Assembly: GCF_004053875.1 (NCBI RefSeq)
Contig: NZ_SBIP01000003.1
Span: forward strand, 310,001 to 374,000
Reading direction: 5' to 3'
Origin: Neorhizobium lilium
GTDB lineage: Bacteria; Pseudomonadota; Alphaproteobacteria; Rhizobiales; Rhizobiaceae
Length of the DNA stretch: 64,000 nt
How positions within the stretch are numbered: position 1 is the first letter of the stretch; every line of letters starts with the position of its first letter. The position numbers and the translations under genes were made by a program. Shown here piece after piece: positions 47,081 through 58,601 of the stretch. The notes beneath the pieces are model-generated. The model saw only the letters and a program-made list of their open reading frames with translations, did not search any database and was not told the DNA's origin.

Positions 47081-47944
47081 CTATCGCTTCCCATAGAAGT
47101 CGGTGATGATCTTCCAGGCCTCGTCGGCCGTTTCCACGAAGCTGATCAGGTCCACATCGCCGGGCGCAATCGTGCCGAATTCCGCGAGCTTGTCGAAATT
47201 GATGATGCCGCGCCAGAAGCCTTCGCTGAACAGGATCAGCGGGATGCGCTCCATCCGCTTGGTCTGGATCAGCGTCAGTGCCTCGAACATTTCGTCCAGC
47301 GTGCCGAAACCGCCCGGGAAGACGGCGACCGCCTTCGCCCGCATCAGGAAGTGCATTTTCCGGATCGCGAAATAGTGGAAGTTGAAGCTGAGCTCGGGCG
47401 TGACGTATCGGTTTGGCGCCTGCTCATGGGGCAGCATGATATTGAGCCCGATGCTGGGTGCGCCTGCATCTGCCGCGCCGCGGTTGCCCGCCTCCATCAC
47501 GCCCGGGCCGCCGCCGGTTACGACCACATATTCCTGATGGTTGAACTGGGCCGAGTGCGTGCCGCAAAGTTCTGCAAATTTGCGCGCCTCCTCATAATAG
47601 ACGGAAGCGGCCTGCAGGCTGTTGCGCTGCACCTCGTTTTGGGCTGCCCAGGGCGCCTGTCCGGGAGCCGGAATGCGGGCGCCGCCGAACAGAACGACGG
47701 TGGATTTGATGCCGCGCTCGGTGAGCATCATCTCCGCCTTGGTCAGTTCCAGCTGCAGGCGGACCGGCCGCAACTCCTCACGGCTGAGGAAATCTTCGTC
47801 TGCATAGGCAAGGCGGTAGGTCGGAGATTCGGTTTGCGGCGTCCTTGGCTGGCCGGCAGCCGCATGCTTGTCCGCCTTGTTGTCCTTCAACGGGTCCCAT
47901 ACGCCATCCTTGCGCCGCGGCCCGTCACTCTTCAGCCTTGCCAT
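47081..47944 (-). CDS. LOG-family protein (lysine-decarboxylase-like Rossmann fold)
   Basis: A 287-residue protein. The core has VVLFGGARIP, VVVTGGGPGVMEAGNRGAADAG and VAVFPGGFGTLDEMFEAL, the nucleotide motifs of the LOG family (PGGxGTxxE). Small LOG proteins release cytokinin bases from their ribotides or cleave AMP; the longer form seen here, with an N-terminal about 90 residues rich in polar residues (DGVWDPLKDNKADKHAAAGQ), is less studied and was often mislabelled lysine decarboxylase. ATG at 47944 has AGAAGG upstream. It is convergent with the nucleoside hydrolase, 31 bases apart. Confidence 0.88.
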   Translation of the reverse strand: MARLKSDGPRRKDGVWDPLKDNKADKHAAAGQPRTPQTESPTYRLAYADEDFLSREELRPVRLQLELTKAEMMLTERGIKSTVVLFGGARIPAPGQAPWAAQNEVQRNSLQAASVYYEEARKFAELCGTHSAQFNHQEYVVVTGGGPGVMEAGNRGAADAGAPSIGLNIMLPHEQAPNRYVTPELSFNFHYFAIRKMHFLMRAKAVAVFPGGFGTLDEMFEALTLIQTKRMERIPLILFSEGFWRGIINFDKLAEFGTIAPGDVDLISFVETADEAWKIITDFYGKR

Positions 47945-48088
47945 GCCTATCATCCTTCTGACGCCACTTGCGACGCCAATTCGCATTGACGCTGGAGTGG
48001 CGGTCGCTTAGAGCAAATGACATCATTTGGCCAGCCGACAAGGCCTCCTCCGACCATCACGATACCGCGCGTCGTTTAAGGAACCATC

Positions 48089-48943
48089 ATGAGCAGCCCG
48101 GACTTCTCCGCCCTGGAAAACACGATCGAAACCGCCTTCGACAACCGCGATGGCGTGAACCTGACGACCAGGGGTGAAATCCGGGATGCGGTGGAAGAGG
48201 CGCTCAACCTGCTGGATGCCGGCAAGGCACGGGTCGCGACCCGTGCCGAAGACGGCGCCTGGACGGTTCACCAGTGGCTGAAGAAGGCGGTTCTTCTGTC
48301 CTTCCGCCTGAACGACATGGAAGTGGTCAAGGGCGGCCCTGGCAATTCGAGCTGGTGGGACAAGGTCCCGTCGAAATTCGAAGGCTGGGGCGAGAACCAG
48401 TTTCGCGCCGCGGGTCTCCGCGCCGTGCCGAACGCCGTCGTGCGCCGCTCCGCCTTCATCGCGAAGAACGTCATCCTGATGCCGTCCTTCGTCAACCTCG
48501 GCGCCTATGTGGATGAGGGCACGATGGTGGATGCCTGGGCAACCGTCGGTTCATGCGCGCAGATCGGCAAGAACGTACACCTGTCGGGCGGCGTCGGCAT
48601 CGGCGGCGTGCTGGAGCCCATGCAGGCCGGCCCCACCATCATCGAGGACAATTGCTTCATCGGCGCCCGTTCGGAAGTCGTGGAAGGCTGCATCGTCCGC
48701 GAAGGCTCCGTGCTCGGCATGGGCGTCTTCATCGGCAAATCGACCAAGATCGTCGATCGCGCTACGGGCGAGATCACTTACGGCGAAGTGCCGCCCTATT
48801 CTGTGGTTGTCGCCGGCGCGATGCCGGGCAAACCATTCCCGAACGGAGACATGGGGCCAGGCCTCTACTGCGCGGTGATCGTCAAGCGCGTCGACGCGCA
48901 GACCCGTTCCAAGACCGGCATCAACGAACTGCTACGCGACTGA
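48089..48943 (+). CDS. dapD: DapD, tetrahydrodipicolinate N-succinyltransferase
   Basis: A 284-residue enzyme of the succinyl branch of lysine and meso-diaminopimelate synthesis. The left-handed beta-helix hexapeptides are visible ([44 protein letters not shown]), and the trimer-forming N-terminus is the usual length. dapE follows by 5 bases and both clearly form one operon. ATG at 48089 with GGAACCATC. Confidence 0.96.
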   Translation: MSSPDFSALENTIETAFDNRDGVNLTTRGEIRDAVEEALNLLDAGKARVATRAEDGAWTVHQWLKKAVLLSFRLNDMEVVKGGPGNSSWWDKVPSKFEGWGENQFRAAGLRAVPNAVVRRSAFIAKNVILMPSFVNLGAYVDEGTMVDAWATVGSCAQIGKNVHLSGGVGIGGVLEPMQAGPTIIEDNCFIGARSEVVEGCIVREGSVLGMGVFIGKSTKIVDRATGEITYGEVPPYSVVVAGAMPGKPFPNGDMGPGLYCAVIVKRVDAQTRSKTGINELLRD

Positions 48944-48948
48944 CCCAG

Positions 48949-50145
48949 ATGTCTGCATCCGATCCGGTCGCAAATCTCCAGACGCTGATCCGTTGCCCGT
49001 CGGTCACGCCGGCCGAAGGCGGCGCGCTTTCGACGCTCGAAGCCATGCTCGTGCCGCTCGGCTTTGCCGTCGAGCGTATAGTGGCTTCGGAACCGGGCAT
49101 GCCGGATATCGAAAACCTCTATGCGCGGCTGGGCACGGACGGTCCGCACCTGATGTTTGCCGGCCACACGGATGTGGTGCCGCCCGGCGATGAGACGAGC
49201 TGGCGCCATCCTCCCTTCGCGGCCGAAATCGATGCCGGCGAACTGTTTGGACGAGGTGCCGTCGATATGAAGGGCGGCATTGCCTGCTTTGTCGCCGCTG
49301 TTGCCCGCCATATCGAAGAGCATGACCCTCCAAAGGGCTCTATCTCTTTCCTGATCACCGGCGACGAGGAAGGACCGGCGGTCAATGGAACCGAGAAGCT
49401 GCTCAAGTGGGCAGCCGAAAAGGGCGAACGCTGGGACGCCTGCCTTGTCGGCGAGCCTACCAATCCGGATGTCCTGGGCGACATGATCAAGATCGGCCGG
49501 CGTGGTTCCGTCTCCGGCAAGGTCACGGTGTTCGGAGTTCAGGGCCACGCAGCCTATCCCCATCTTGCCGATAACCCGGTGCGCAGCCTGCTGCCACTGG
49601 CTGCCGCCTTGATGGACGAGCCCTTCGACACGGGCACGCCGGAATTCCCGGCCTCCAATCTCGAAGTGACGTCCATCGATGTCGGCAACCCAGCCACCAA
49701 CGTCATTCCCGCGAAGGCTGGTTTCGCATTCAACATCCGTTTCAACGACACCTGGACGGCCGAGACCTTGAAGGCGGAAATTATCCGGCGGCTCGATAAG
49801 GCCGCCACGGCAAGCCCTCTGCGGCCTGGGCGCGCGCCGGCGCGCTACGAGATCGTTTGGGCGGAACGGCCGAGCCATGTCTTCCTGACCCGCAACAACG
49901 GCCTGATTGCGTCTTTGTCGGGTGCGGTCGAAGAGGTGACCGGGCGAGTACCCGCGCTATCGACCACCGGCGGAACATCCGATGCCCGCTTCATCAAGGA
50001 TTACTGCCCGGTCGTGGAGTTCGGGCTGGTGGGCCAGACCATGCACATGGTGGATGAGCGGGTTGCCCTTGCCGATCTGGAGACACTCACCCAGATCTAT
50101 GGGACTTTCCTCTCCCGCTGGTTCGATAATGCCCTCCTATCATGA
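48949..50145 (+). CDS. dapE: DapE, succinyl-diaminopimelate desuccinylase
   Basis: A 398-residue M20-family di-zinc peptidase giving L,L-diaminopimelate. Zinc ligands and catalytic residues lie in [60 protein letters not shown] and the last His in [15 protein letters not shown] at 48949 follows dapD by 5 bases; an open frame continues far upstream within dapD and is a shadow. It overlaps the next membrane-protein gene by 17 bases. Confidence 0.96.
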   Translation: MSASDPVANLQTLIRCPSVTPAEGGALSTLEAMLVPLGFAVERIVASEPGMPDIENLYARLGTDGPHLMFAGHTDVVPPGDETSWRHPPFAAEIDAGELFGRGAVDMKGGIACFVAAVARHIEEHDPPKGSISFLITGDEEGPAVNGTEKLLKWAAEKGERWDACLVGEPTNPDVLGDMIKIGRRGSVSGKVTVFGVQGHAAYPHLADNPVRSLLPLAAALMDEPFDTGTPEFPASNLEVTSIDVGNPATNVIPAKAGFAFNIRFNDTWTAETLKAEIIRRLDKAATASPLRPGRAPARYEIVWAERPSHVFLTRNNGLIASLSGAVEEVTGRVPALSTTGGTSDARFIKDYCPVVEFGLVGQTMHMVDERVALADLETLTQIYGTFLSRWFDNALLS

Positions 50146-50725
50146 AGTCAGGCTATACCTGAGCGGCCTCTGGCTGCTCGTCAAAGGCGATGCGCAGGGT
50201 TTCCGCCTGCTCGATATCTCCAATCGCGGCATTACGCGTTCCTTCTGGGCCTATCTCTGGTGCGTGCCCGCCATGGCAGTGTCCTGGGGCTGGATGCGGC
50301 TTTCCTTCCTTCAGGCCTCTCCGCCGGAAACCAGGGCAGGCTTCCCCTTCTTCCTGCGGCTCGCCATGATCGAGGCGATCAACTGGATCGTGCCGCTGAT
50401 CCTGATCGGTGCCCTGTGCCTGCTGCTGGGTCTGGCGCGCAAATTCCCGGCCATCGTCGTTGCCATGAACTGGCTGTCGGTCCCCTTTGCCTATGTGTCC
50501 GCCGTGCTCATGCTGGGGGTGACGCTGCTGCCGGGCGCATCGCATCTCTTCGCCGTCCTGGAGATGGCGTTGCTGTTTGCCGGCGTCGCATGCAGTTCCC
50601 GCATACTCCGCCTCATTTGCGGCCCGGAAACCTTGACCGTGACCGCTATGGTCCTGTTGCTCTTCGTGCCCGACTGGCTGCTGACGGTCGTCCTGCAGCA
50701 ATATCTCGGCATATCCTTCAACTAA
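50129..50725 (+). CDS. Unrecognised integral membrane protein
   Basis: A 198-residue protein with about five hydrophobic segments ([90 protein letters not shown]). I recognise no family or motif. The start is ATG at 50129, overlapping dapE by 17 bases, so it is translationally coupled to lysine/peptidoglycan-precursor genes; no other start is in frame nearby. It ends 6 bases before the convergent truA stop. Confidence 0.8.
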   Translation: MPSYHEVRLYLSGLWLLVKGDAQGFRLLDISNRGITRSFWAYLWCVPAMAVSWGWMRLSFLQASPPETRAGFPFFLRLAMIEAINWIVPLILIGALCLLLGLARKFPAIVVAMNWLSVPFAYVSAVLMLGVTLLPGASHLFAVLEMALLFAGVACSSRILRLICGPETLTVTAMVLLLFVPDWLLTVVLQQYLGISFN

Positions 50726-50731
50726 AACGGT

Positions 50732-51487
50732 TCACGCGTCGTCCGGGTAGTCGACCTGCATGAAGTAGAGCCCGTCTGGGGGAGCAACCGGACCGCATTC
50801 CTTTCGGTCACGCGCGTCCAGGGCAGCGCGGACATCCTGCGGCGTCATCTTGCCCTGGCCCGCGAGCTTCAGCGTTCCGGCAAAGGAGCGGATCTGGTTG
50901 TGCAGGAAGCTCTGGGCAGTTGCCCTGATCTCGATCAGATGACCGGTGCGCGACACATCCAGCCGGTCCAGAGTGCGGATCGGGCTCGTCGCCTGGCAGT
51001 GGATGGAGCGGAAGGTCGTGAAATCGTGACGCCCGATCAAGGTCTGCGCCGCCGCATTCATGACTTCGTGATCGAGATCGCGCGACACCCACCAGGCCCG
51101 CTTCGCTTCGAGCGCTAGCGGCGAGGGACGGTTGAGGATGCGGTAGAGGTAATGACGACGAATGGCCGAGAAGCGGGCGTCGAATGTTGCTTCGACCGCC
51201 TGCACGTCGATAACCGATACTTTTTCGCCAGCGGTCATCAGATAGGCGTTCACGGCATTGCGCAGCTTGTCCGGCTGCCAGTCGCGGGAGAGGTCTACAT
51301 GGGTGACCTGACCCATGGCATGCACGCCGGAATCGGTACGCCCCGCACCTCGAATGACGACCGTTTCGCCGGTCAGCCCCAGGACCGCGTTCTGCAAAGC
51401 CGTCTGAACCGAGTGGCCGTTCTTCTGCCGCTGCCAGCCGACATAGGGCGTGCCGTCATATTCCACGATCATCCGGTAGCGCGGCAT
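50732..51487 (-). CDS. truA: TruA, tRNA pseudouridine(38-40) synthase
   Basis: A 251-residue pseudouridine synthase for tRNA positions 38-40. The catalytic Asp is in [61 protein letters not shown] and [13 protein letters not shown] are other family motifs. The last gene of the minus-strand def-fmt-truA series; its ATG overlaps the fmt stop by one base (TGATG). Confidence 0.96.
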   Translation of the reverse strand: MPRYRMIVEYDGTPYVGWQRQKNGHSVQTALQNAVLGLTGETVVIRGAGRTDSGVHAMGQVTHVDLSRDWQPDKLRNAVNAYLMTAGEKVSVIDVQAVEATFDARFSAIRRHYLYRILNRPSPLALEAKRAWWVSRDLDHEVMNAAAQTLIGRHDFTTFRSIHCQATSPIRTLDRLDVSRTGHLIEIRATAQSFLHNQIRSFAGTLKLAGQGKMTPQDVRAALDARDRKECGPVAPPDGLYFMQVDYPDDA

Positions 51488-52440
51488 CAGTCCTGTCCTG
51501 CTGTCGGCAAGAAACGGGTGCCCTTGGGAATCGGGGTGCCGCGCAGAAAGTCGGACACGGCAAGTGCCTTGCCTCCGGCGCGCTGAAGCCGGAGCAGCCG
51601 GACGGCGCCCGTCCCGCAGGCCACGGTCAACGCCTCGTCCAGAACCGTGCCGGGCTCTCCCGATCCCTCGCCGACAGCCGAGGAGAGCACCTTGATCCGC
51701 TCCGGCCGGCCATTGATCTCGGCCTCGAACCAGGCGCCCGGAAACGGCGATAGGCCCCGGATATGGTTGTGTACGGCTTCCGCCGGCTTGCCGAAGTCGA
51801 TGCGGGTCTCGGCCTTGTCGATCTTGGCGGCGTAGACGGCCCCGTCCTGTGGCTGAGGGGTCAGCGGCAAATCCCCAGCCTCGAGCTTTTCCATGGCTTC
51901 GACCATGGCGTGCGTACCGACCAGCATGAGCTTGTCATGCAGCTCGCCGGCAGTCATGGCGTCATCGATCTCGACGTCGCGGGCAAGGGCGACAGGGCCG
52001 GTATCCAGACCCTTGTCCATCTTCATGACCATCATGCCGGTCTTGGCGTCGCCCGCCATGATCGCCCGCTGGATGGGAGCGGCCCCGCGCCAGCGCGGCA
52101 AGAGCGACGCATGGCCGTTATAGCAGCCGAGCCGGGTGCCGCTGAGGATCGCTTCAGGCAGCAGCAGGCCATAGGCCACAACGACCGCCACATCCGCATG
52201 AAAAGCCCGAAAAACCTCCCGGTCTTCCGCGGCCTTGAAATTGAGCGGCGTCAGCACCGGGATGCCCAGCAGTTCCGACGCCTGATGCACCGGCGACTTC
52301 ACCAGATCCAGCCCGCGTCGGCCGCCAGGCCTCGGCGGCTGCGTGTAAACGGCGACGATATCATGGCCGGCCTGTTTCAGGCTCTGCAATGTCGGAACGG
52401 AAAATTCCGGCGTGCCCATGAAGATGATGCGAAGCGACAT
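51487..52440 (-). CDS. fmt: Methionyl-tRNA formyltransferase
   Basis: A 317-residue enzyme formylating initiator Met-tRNA. The formyl-transfer core has [26 protein letters not shown], and the catalytic loop [26 protein letters not shown], where Asn, His and Asp are the active residues; the usual N-I/V-H is N-G-H here. The C-terminal tRNA-binding OB domain begins near PERIKVLS. It overlaps truA by one base and follows def by 56 bases, so the def-fmt formyl-methionine pair is kept together. Confidence 0.95.
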   Translation of the reverse strand: MSLRIIFMGTPEFSVPTLQSLKQAGHDIVAVYTQPPRPGGRRGLDLVKSPVHQASELLGIPVLTPLNFKAAEDREVFRAFHADVAVVVAYGLLLPEAILSGTRLGCYNGHASLLPRWRGAAPIQRAIMAGDAKTGMMVMKMDKGLDTGPVALARDVEIDDAMTAGELHDKLMLVGTHAMVEAMEKLEAGDLPLTPQPQDGAVYAAKIDKAETRIDFGKPAEAVHNHIRGLSPFPGAWFEAEINGRPERIKVLSSAVGEGSGEPGTVLDEALTVACGTGAVRLLRLQRAGGKALAVSDFLRGTPIPKGTRFLPTAGQD

Positions 52441-52496
52441 TCACACTCCCGCGTCTTTCAGGGACGCGCCTCTGCGTAAGGATCCAAGGCGTCTGT

Positions 52497-53012
52497 TCAG
52501 ACGGGCTTTGCCTTAGCGGCCTTGGTGAATTTCTTGATCACCATTTCGCGCTTCAGGCGCGAGATATGGTCGATGAAAAGCACGCCGTTCAAGTGGTCGA
52601 TCTCGTGCTGAAGGCAGGTGGCGAGCAGCCCGTCGGCTTCTACAACATGCTCCTTGCCGTCGCGGCCGATATGCTTGACGGTCACCGCCGCCGGGCGCTC
52701 GACTTCAGCATAATATTCCGGAATGGAGAGACAGCCTTCCTCGTAAACGGAGCGCTCCTCGGAGGATGCTACGATTTCCGGATTGATGAAAACCTGCGGG
52801 TTCTTTTCCTCTCCCTCGCGCGCCACGTCCACCACCAGCAGACGGCGGGCGACGCCGATCTGGACGGCAGCCAGCCCGATGCCCGGTGCATCGTACATCG
52901 TCTCCAGCATGTCGTCTGTAAGCGTCAGAATCTCTGCATCCACACGCTCGATAGGGGTGGACACCTGGCGCAGGATCGGCTCGGGAAGAATGATAAGCGG
53001 CTTGATGGTCAT
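52497..53012 (-). CDS. def: Peptide deformylase
   Basis: A 171-residue metalloenzyme removing formyl groups from new proteins. The three motifs [25 protein letters not shown] and the metal-binding QHEIDHLNG are intact, with Cys and two His as iron/zinc ligands. ATG at 53012 ([18 protein letters not shown]) is the family start; an open frame continues more than 1 kb upstream on this strand but is a shadow of rmuC. First gene of the def-fmt-truA group. Confidence 0.96.
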   Translation of the reverse strand: MTIKPLIILPEPILRQVSTPIERVDAEILTLTDDMLETMYDAPGIGLAAVQIGVARRLLVVDVAREGEEKNPQVFINPEIVASSEERSVYEEGCLSIPEYYAEVERPAAVTVKHIGRDGKEHVVEADGLLATCLQHEIDHLNGVLFIDHISRLKREMVIKKFTKAAKAKPV

Positions 53013-53123
53013 CGCTCCCCATAACCCATCTTTTTGAGGGAGGAAACAGCATTTGCACCCTCTCAACGACCAATGTTCATGATTTGATCTTCCCTGGAGA
53101 CGGATTTCTGCTAGCTTGGACAC

Positions 53124-54314
53124 ATGAACCAGCTGGCCGCCTTGCTTCCCACCGACAACAGCACTTTGACCGCGATCCTCGCCGCAGCCGTCGTCGGACT
53201 GCTGCTTGCGGTGATCCTGGCCCTTCTCGGCAGCGGGCGGCACCGGAGGGAGGCGGAACGGAGAGCAGCGGAGGCGGATCAGCGCTTGGCCGAACTCATC
53301 AGGCTGCAGGGGGAAATGCAGGGCCGCCTGTCGGTAATGGCGGAGGGCCTTTCGAACCGGCAGTCGGAGCTCAACCAGGTGGTCAGCCAGCGGCTGGACG
53401 GCATGACCCACCGGATCGGCGCTACCCTTTCGGAGCAGACCAGGTCCACCCACGAGAACCTGAGACTGCTGCAGGAGCGGCTTGCGGTCATCGACGCCGC
53501 ACAGAACAATATTCAGACGCTGGCCAAGGATGTCGTGGGCCTGCAGGCGATCCTGTCCAACAAGCAGACCCGCGGCGCCTTCGGCCAAGGTCGGATGGAG
53601 GCGATCGTAGCGGATGGACTGCCGCAGGGCGCGTTCTCGTTCCAGACGACCCTGTCGAACGGCTTGCGGCCGGACTGCACGATCCGGATGCCGAACGGTG
53701 TGCCGCCGCTGGTGATCGACGCCAAGTTTCCGCTGGAAGCCTGGAACGCTTATCGCGAGGCAGCGGCGCCGGAAGCGCGCCGGGCGGCAGGCCAGCAGTT
53801 CCGCCGGGACCTGGAGGGGCATATCCGGGATATTTCGGAAAAATATCTGATTGCCGGTGAGACACAGGATATGGCCTTCCTGTTCGTGCCCTCGGAATCC
53901 ATCTTCGCGGATATCCACGAGCATTTCGAGGCGGCCGTCACCAAGGCCCAGCGCTCGCATGTCGTGATCGTCTCGCCCTCGCTGCTCATGCTCTCCATCC
54001 AGGTCATCCAGGCGGTCCTCAAGGACCAGCGCATGCGCGAACAGGCGCATCTGATCCAGAGCGAGGTGGCGCTGTTGATGGAGGATCTCGGCCGCCTCGA
54101 TGACCGGACGCGCAAGCTTCAAGGTCATTTCCTGGCAGCACAGAAGGATGTGGAGCAGATCCTGACCTCCAGCGACAAGCTCAACCGGCGCGGAGCAAAG
54201 ATCGAAGCGCTGGAGCTGGAGGCCCCGGCGACGCCTGCCGAGGCGCCGCAGTCCACAAGGTCGGTGGAAAGCCGAACCGGTCTTCTCAAGCTGAGGGTGG
54301 TTGACGAGGAGTAA
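53124..54314 (+). CDS. rmuC: RmuC-family DNA recombination protein
   Basis: A 396-residue protein with one N-terminal membrane helix ([22 protein letters not shown]), a long coiled coil (about 35-135, [23 protein letters not shown]), and the RmuC nuclease-like domain: [31 protein letters not shown] with the PD-D/ExK-type Asp and Lys. E. coli RmuC limits recombination between short inverted repeats. It is divergent from def, a common neighbourhood. An alanine/glutamate-rich C-terminal tail follows. Confidence 0.9.
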   Translation: MNQLAALLPTDNSTLTAILAAAVVGLLLAVILALLGSGRHRREAERRAAEADQRLAELIRLQGEMQGRLSVMAEGLSNRQSELNQVVSQRLDGMTHRIGATLSEQTRSTHENLRLLQERLAVIDAAQNNIQTLAKDVVGLQAILSNKQTRGAFGQGRMEAIVADGLPQGAFSFQTTLSNGLRPDCTIRMPNGVPPLVIDAKFPLEAWNAYREAAAPEARRAAGQQFRRDLEGHIRDISEKYLIAGETQDMAFLFVPSESIFADIHEHFEAAVTKAQRSHVVIVSPSLLMLSIQVIQAVLKDQRMREQAHLIQSEVALLMEDLGRLDDRTRKLQGHFLAAQKDVEQILTSSDKLNRRGAKIEALELEAPATPAEAPQSTRSVESRTGLLKLRVVDEE

Positions 54315-54362
54315 GCCTCTCGGGCAGAGTCGGTCAAAACAAGCATCAAGGCAGGCAGCACC

Positions 54363-55271
54363 ATGATTACCGTCTTCGGCTCCATCAACATGGACCTCAT
54401 CGCAACGACGGATCGTCTGCCGCAGCCGGGCGAAACCGTGTCCGGTTCGCAGTTCTCCACGGCGGCCGGCGGCAAGGGTGCCAACCAGGCTCTGGCAGCC
54501 CGCCGCGCCGGCAGCACTGTCCGCATGGCAGGCGCCGTCGGAGAGGATGGCTTTGCAGAACCGGCTCTGGCCCTTCTGGAAGAAGCGGGTGTCGATCTTT
54601 CCGGTGTCGCGCGGGTCCAGGAGGCGACTGGCACAGCGCTCATCCTGGTTGGCGGGACGGGGGAGAACATGATCGCCGTGGTTCCGGGCGCCAATGGCAC
54701 GGTAAGCGAATCCGATGCTGCAGCGGCACTGTACGCCATGTCGCCGGGCGATATCATGATGCTGCAGCTGGAAATACCACCTGCTTCAGTGGAAGCCGCG
54801 CTGAATGGCGCTCGTGAGAAAGGCGTCGTCACGGTCATCAACACGGCGCCGCTCACCGCCGATGCCCCGCACCTGGCTCGCCTGGCCGACATCGTCGTCG
54901 CCAATGAAACCGAGTTCGCGCTGCTGCTGGGACGCGAGCTGCGGGACAATGCGGCGCGGGAGGAGGCGCTGCGCCAGCTCCATCAGGAAACCGGACAGAC
55001 GATCGTGGTCACGCTCGGCGCCGACGGCGTCATCGCCATTCGTGACGGCGAACTCACCTCGGCCAAGGGTCTCGCCATCGAACCGGTGGATACAGTTGGG
55101 GCGGGCGATACCTTTTGCGGCTATCTGGCGACCGGTCTCGACCAGGGGCTTTCCTTTGTGGATGCCTTGCGGCGAGCTGCTGTCGCAGGTTCGCTTGCCT
55201 GTCTTGCTCGTGGCGCGCAGCCATCCATTCCGCTGGCGCAGGCCGTCAGCGACAGGCTCCAGCGGAACTAG
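54363..55271 (+). CDS. rbsK: Ribokinase (PfkB family)
   Basis: A 302-residue sugar kinase that phosphorylates D-ribose. N-terminal [23 protein letters not shown] and [15 protein letters not shown] form the first PfkB signature; [17 protein letters not shown] carries the catalytic Asp and anion hole. Ribose specificity is probable from the NMDL start but related nucleoside kinases look alike. No ribose transporter is near. It begins 48 bases after rmuC. Confidence 0.88.
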   Translation: MITVFGSINMDLIATTDRLPQPGETVSGSQFSTAAGGKGANQALAARRAGSTVRMAGAVGEDGFAEPALALLEEAGVDLSGVARVQEATGTALILVGGTGENMIAVVPGANGTVSESDAAAALYAMSPGDIMMLQLEIPPASVEAALNGAREKGVVTVINTAPLTADAPHLARLADIVVANETEFALLLGRELRDNAAREEALRQLHQETGQTIVVTLGADGVIAIRDGELTSAKGLAIEPVDTVGAGDTFCGYLATGLDQGLSFVDALRRAAVAGSLACLARGAQPSIPLAQAVSDRLQRN

Positions 55272-55453
55272 CCGCGCCTGCATCCTTTATCGCCCGGTCA
55301 TTCGGATTTTATTCAAAGTTAAGACCTTGAGCCTAGCGTAAGCGTGGCGCAATTCGCGGAGCCGAGTTCCATACCGCCATCCGCGGCGGCCCCATGAATG
55401 GGGCGATGATGGGCCATGTCGTCATTTCTCCCAATCGCGATGCGAGGCGGCCC

Positions 55454-57697
55454 ATGTTTTTCCCGATCAAGTTGAGATCGCTTTCCACCAAATTAATAAT
55501 GCTGACAGGCGTTACGATTGCCCTGCTGCTCCTGATTTCCAATGCCTTCCTGATTGTCCAGACCCGAGACCGCGTGTCCAGCCTCATCGTTGCTCAAGCG
55601 GAAGAGCAGGCTCGGGCGATCGCCAACGAGGTGGCTGTAGACATGGGCCAGCTCGCAGGCGCCGCCCGGTCCATCGCCGGTGTCATCGGCCGCGGGCATG
55701 CTGGGGGCTATCTCGATCGCAAGGGTGTGACGGATGCCTTGAAGGCCAATCTCGAGCAGAACGCTTTCGCCTACGGCAGCTGGTTTGCCGAATCGCCCGG
55801 CATGTTCGACGGCAAGAATGCCGAACTTGTCGGCAACAAGGACATGGGCGCCAATAAAAAGGGTGAGCTTGCACCATACTGGACGAAGAGCAAGACCGGC
55901 GAGATCGCCTATAGCGTCTTCGACGTCGATACTCAGGCGGAGTGGTATGCACTAGCGGCAAAGTCCGGCAAGGGCGCATTGACCCAGCCCTATGTGGAAA
56001 GCACGACCGGCGCCAACACGGCCATGAGTTCCGTTGCCTACCCGGTCATGTCCGGTTCCAAATTCATCGGCGTCGCGGGCCTTGATGTCTCGCTCGCCAC
56101 ATTGACGAAGAAGTTGCAGGCCATGCGCCCATTCGGCTCGGGCCGCGTGCTGCTGGTGTCGCAGGGCGGCAAGTGGATCGTTCCCGTCGATCCGGCCAAT
56201 CTGATGAAGCCAGTCGAAGGCGAAGCTGCCGACAAGCTGCTTGCTGCGCTGAAATCGGGCGCTCCCGCCAATATCTCCGACATGACGGCCGAAGCCAAGG
56301 AACCCTACGAACGCGTCGTCTACCCCTTTACCGTTCCCGACCTCAATACCAATTGGGCAATCGTCGTCGACGTGCCCCAGAGCGTCATGGCTGGGCCGGT
56401 TCAGGATCAGACCTTCGCCATGGTGGTGAGCGGCGTCCTGCTTCTCGCCGGCGTCATCGTCACGCTTTACTTCGCCAGCGGCTCCTTCGTCCGTCGCCCG
56501 CTGAAGGCTGTGCTGGACAGCGTGGCGCTGCTCGGCGCGGGCCGTTATGACGCTGCCGTAAAGGGCCAGGACCGCACGGACGAGATCGGTTCGCTCGCAA
56601 AGGCGCTGGACGGCTTCCGCCATTCGCTGGCCGATGGCCGGCGGTTGGAGAGCGAAACGGAAGCGCAGCGCAGCGCAGCAAACGAAGAAAGGCGGCGCGC
56701 CGAAGGTCAGCGTGAGGAGAATGCCAGAGAGCAATCCCAAATCGTCGCCTCCTTGGCGGCGGGCCTTGCGGAACTTTCGAACGGCAATCTCTCCTACCGG
56801 ATCCAGGCGGAGTTCCCAGGCGAATATGCCAAGCTGAAGGTGGATTTCAACAAGGCGCTTGCAAGCTTGGAAGAGACGGTGGCTGCCGTGAACTCTGCGG
56901 TCGATACGATCGGAAGCGGCACCGGCGAAATCGCCTCGAGCGCCATGGATCTGTCGCGTCGGACGGAACAGCAGGCGGCCAGCCTGGAGGAGACCGCAGC
57001 AGCACTCAACGAGCTTACGGCCCAGGTCCATTCCAGTGCCGAGAACGCCAGCGCCGCAGCTTCCACCGTTAATTCGGCGTGCGAAGATGCCGAAAAGTCC
57101 GGTGAGGTCGTGCAGAAGGCGGTCGCCTCCATGCAGGGCATCGCGCAATCGTCTCAGGAAATTTCCCGCATCATTGGCGTGATCGACGAGATCGCCTTCC
57201 AGACCAACCTTCTCGCCCTCAATGCAGGTGTCGAGGCGGCCCGCGCAGGGGAGGCGGGCAAGGGCTTTGCAGTCGTGGCGCAGGAAGTTCGCGAACTCGC
57301 TCAGCGCTCGGCCAATGCCGCCAAGGAGATCAAGACGCTGATCCACGCCTCCACCACCCAGGTGGGCGAGGGCGTCGATCTGGTCGGCCGGGCCGGCGAT
57401 GCGCTGCAGAAGATCGCGGTGCAGGTCATGCAGATCAACGGGCTGATCCGTCAGATCTCGTCTTCCGCAGCGGAACAGGCAACCGGCCTCAAGGAGGTCA
57501 ATTCTGCGGTAAACCAGATGGATCAGGTCACGCAGCAGAACGCCGCCATGGTGGAAGAAGCAACGGCGGCAAGCGCCGCTCTGAGCGGCGAGGCGGAAAC
57601 GCTGAAATCGCTCGTTGCTCGCTTCCGTATCTCCTCCTCGTTTGCCGAGCAGGGCTACGGTGCGCAGCAGGTGGGACGTCAGCGCCGCTACGCCTAA
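55454..57697 (+). CDS. Methyl-accepting chemotaxis protein
   Basis: A 747-residue chemoreceptor. N-terminal helix ([23 protein letters not shown]), a periplasmic dCache-type sensor of about 280 residues, a second helix ([23 protein letters not shown]), a HAMP domain and a signalling hairpin whose tip is [47 protein letters not shown]. No CheR/CheB pentapeptide is seen at the end (GRQRRYA). The ligand is unknown. ATG at 55454 with GAGG upstream is chosen; the open frame runs 20 codons further to 55394. The sensor family is judged by size only. Confidence 0.9.
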   Translation: MFFPIKLRSLSTKLIMLTGVTIALLLLISNAFLIVQTRDRVSSLIVAQAEEQARAIANEVAVDMGQLAGAARSIAGVIGRGHAGGYLDRKGVTDALKANLEQNAFAYGSWFAESPGMFDGKNAELVGNKDMGANKKGELAPYWTKSKTGEIAYSVFDVDTQAEWYALAAKSGKGALTQPYVESTTGANTAMSSVAYPVMSGSKFIGVAGLDVSLATLTKKLQAMRPFGSGRVLLVSQGGKWIVPVDPANLMKPVEGEAADKLLAALKSGAPANISDMTAEAKEPYERVVYPFTVPDLNTNWAIVVDVPQSVMAGPVQDQTFAMVVSGVLLLAGVIVTLYFASGSFVRRPLKAVLDSVALLGAGRYDAAVKGQDRTDEIGSLAKALDGFRHSLADGRRLESETEAQRSAANEERRRAEGQREENAREQSQIVASLAAGLAELSNGNLSYRIQAEFPGEYAKLKVDFNKALASLEETVAAVNSAVDTIGSGTGEIASSAMDLSRRTEQQAASLEETAAALNELTAQVHSSAENASAAASTVNSACEDAEKSGEVVQKAVASMQGIAQSSQEISRIIGVIDEIAFQTNLLALNAGVEAARAGEAGKGFAVVAQEVRELAQRSANAAKEIKTLIHASTTQVGEGVDLVGRAGDALQKIAVQVMQINGLIRQISSSAAEQATGLKEVNSAVNQMDQVTQQNAAMVEEATAASAALSGEAETLKSLVARFRISSSFAEQGYGAQQVGRQRRYA

Positions 57698-57724
57698 GAT
57701 CTGGGCAACAAAAGGCCTGAAACT

Positions 57725-57762
57725 ATGAACCCGCCCCTGGCGACAGGAGCGGGTTCATCTTT
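57725..57762 (+). terminator. Hairpin terminator after the chemoreceptor gene
   Basis: ATGAACCCGC (57725-57734) pairs perfectly with GCGGGTTCAT (57749-57758), 14-base loop with a further CCT/AGG pair, followed by CTTT. The U-run is short, so termination may be partial. Confidence 0.6.
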
Positions 57763-57798
57763 GACGATTGCCGGGACTAGTTCAAAGGGGGCGGAGAA

Positions 57799-58494
57799 CT
57801 AGAGGGGGCGGTCCGGCATGTCGTCAATAGTGATCTGGCCGTCCTTGTCGGTGTCCAGCATGGTGAAGAGCTTGTCGGTTGCAGCGGACGCTTCAGCCTT
57901 GCTGATCTTGCCGTCATGATCTTCATCGAGCATGCGGAAGAAGCGCGGTCCCATCATCGGTCCGTGGCCGCCCATCTTGCCGCCCGGACCCATGTCGCGG
58001 GCGTCGCGCCGATCATGATGGCGTTCGCCGTGACGGTGCGGTCCATGACGATCAGCCCGGTCGTGGTCGCGGGGGCCGCGAGGCTCATTGTCGTCTGCGT
58101 CGTCGGCAGGACCCGGACCTGGATGCTTGTCGTCACCCTCGGCCTTTGGGTGGGTCTTGCGGAAATCCTCCATCTTGGCGGTCCGGAAGTCGAGCAGTTC
58201 ACCGCGGGTCACGAAGCCATCCTTGTTGGCGTCGATCTGGGTAAACAGCTGATCCTGCCAGGCCGTCATTTCGTCCTTGGAGATTTTAGCATCCTTGTTG
58301 GTGTCGGCAGACTTCAACAGGCGCACAAAGAGAAGCTCGTTCATCATGCCTCGACCTAGCCCACGGTGGCCTTCAGGTCCTGGACGATCCTGACCTGCTG
58401 GGCCGGGAGGTGGCGGCGCGGCGAATGCCGGGATGGATGCCCCGGCGATCAAAGCTGCTCCGAGAGATGCGAGAGCAATTTTTCTGACGTTCAT
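57799..58494 (-). CDS. Secreted EF-hand calcium-binding protein
   Basis: A 231-residue protein with a signal peptide (MNVRKIALASLGAALIAGASIPAFAA) and four EF-hand loops: DTNKDAKISKDE, DANKDGFVTRGE, DEDHDGKISKAE and DTDKDGQITIDD. Each loop keeps Asp at 1, 3 and 5 and an acid at 12; loop 2 has Gly at 6 and loop 1 has Ala. Between the EF pairs lies a His/Asp/Arg-rich stretch of about 65 residues (DHDRADRHGPHRHGERHHD), which may bind metal. The function is unknown; such proteins are common in rhizobia. Confidence 0.88.
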   Translation of the reverse strand: MNVRKIALASLGAALIAGASIPAFAAPPPPGPAGQDRPGPEGHRGLGRGMMNELLFVRLLKSADTNKDAKISKDEMTAWQDQLFTQIDANKDGFVTRGELLDFRTAKMEDFRKTHPKAEGDDKHPGPGPADDADDNEPRGPRDHDRADRHGPHRHGERHHDRRDARDMGPGGKMGGHGPMMGPRFFRMLDEDHDGKISKAEASAATDKLFTMLDTDKDGQITIDDMPDRPL

Positions 58495-58601
58495 GGGGTG
58501 GTCCTTTCCGGTTCATTCCGATGCCTGGAAGTTAGGCTTCGCAACCGGCCGCGACCACTTAAACATCTGTAATGTGAGTGAACTTTTCGTAAGGCTAATC
58601 T

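Noticed and set aside
48553..48948. 132-codon N-terminal extension of DapE
   Set aside because: It is a different frame of dapD with Arg/His-rich translation; DapE homology begins at 48949.
52497..54128. A 543-codon minus-strand open frame seeming to fuse a long N-terminus to peptide deformylase
   Set aside because: The first about 370 codons are the antisense of rmuC; deformylase similarity starts at [12 protein letters not shown] (53012) with a proper start codon.
55952..57346. A 464-codon minus-strand open frame
   Set aside because: Antisense to the chemoreceptor's sensor and signalling regions; low-complexity shadow.
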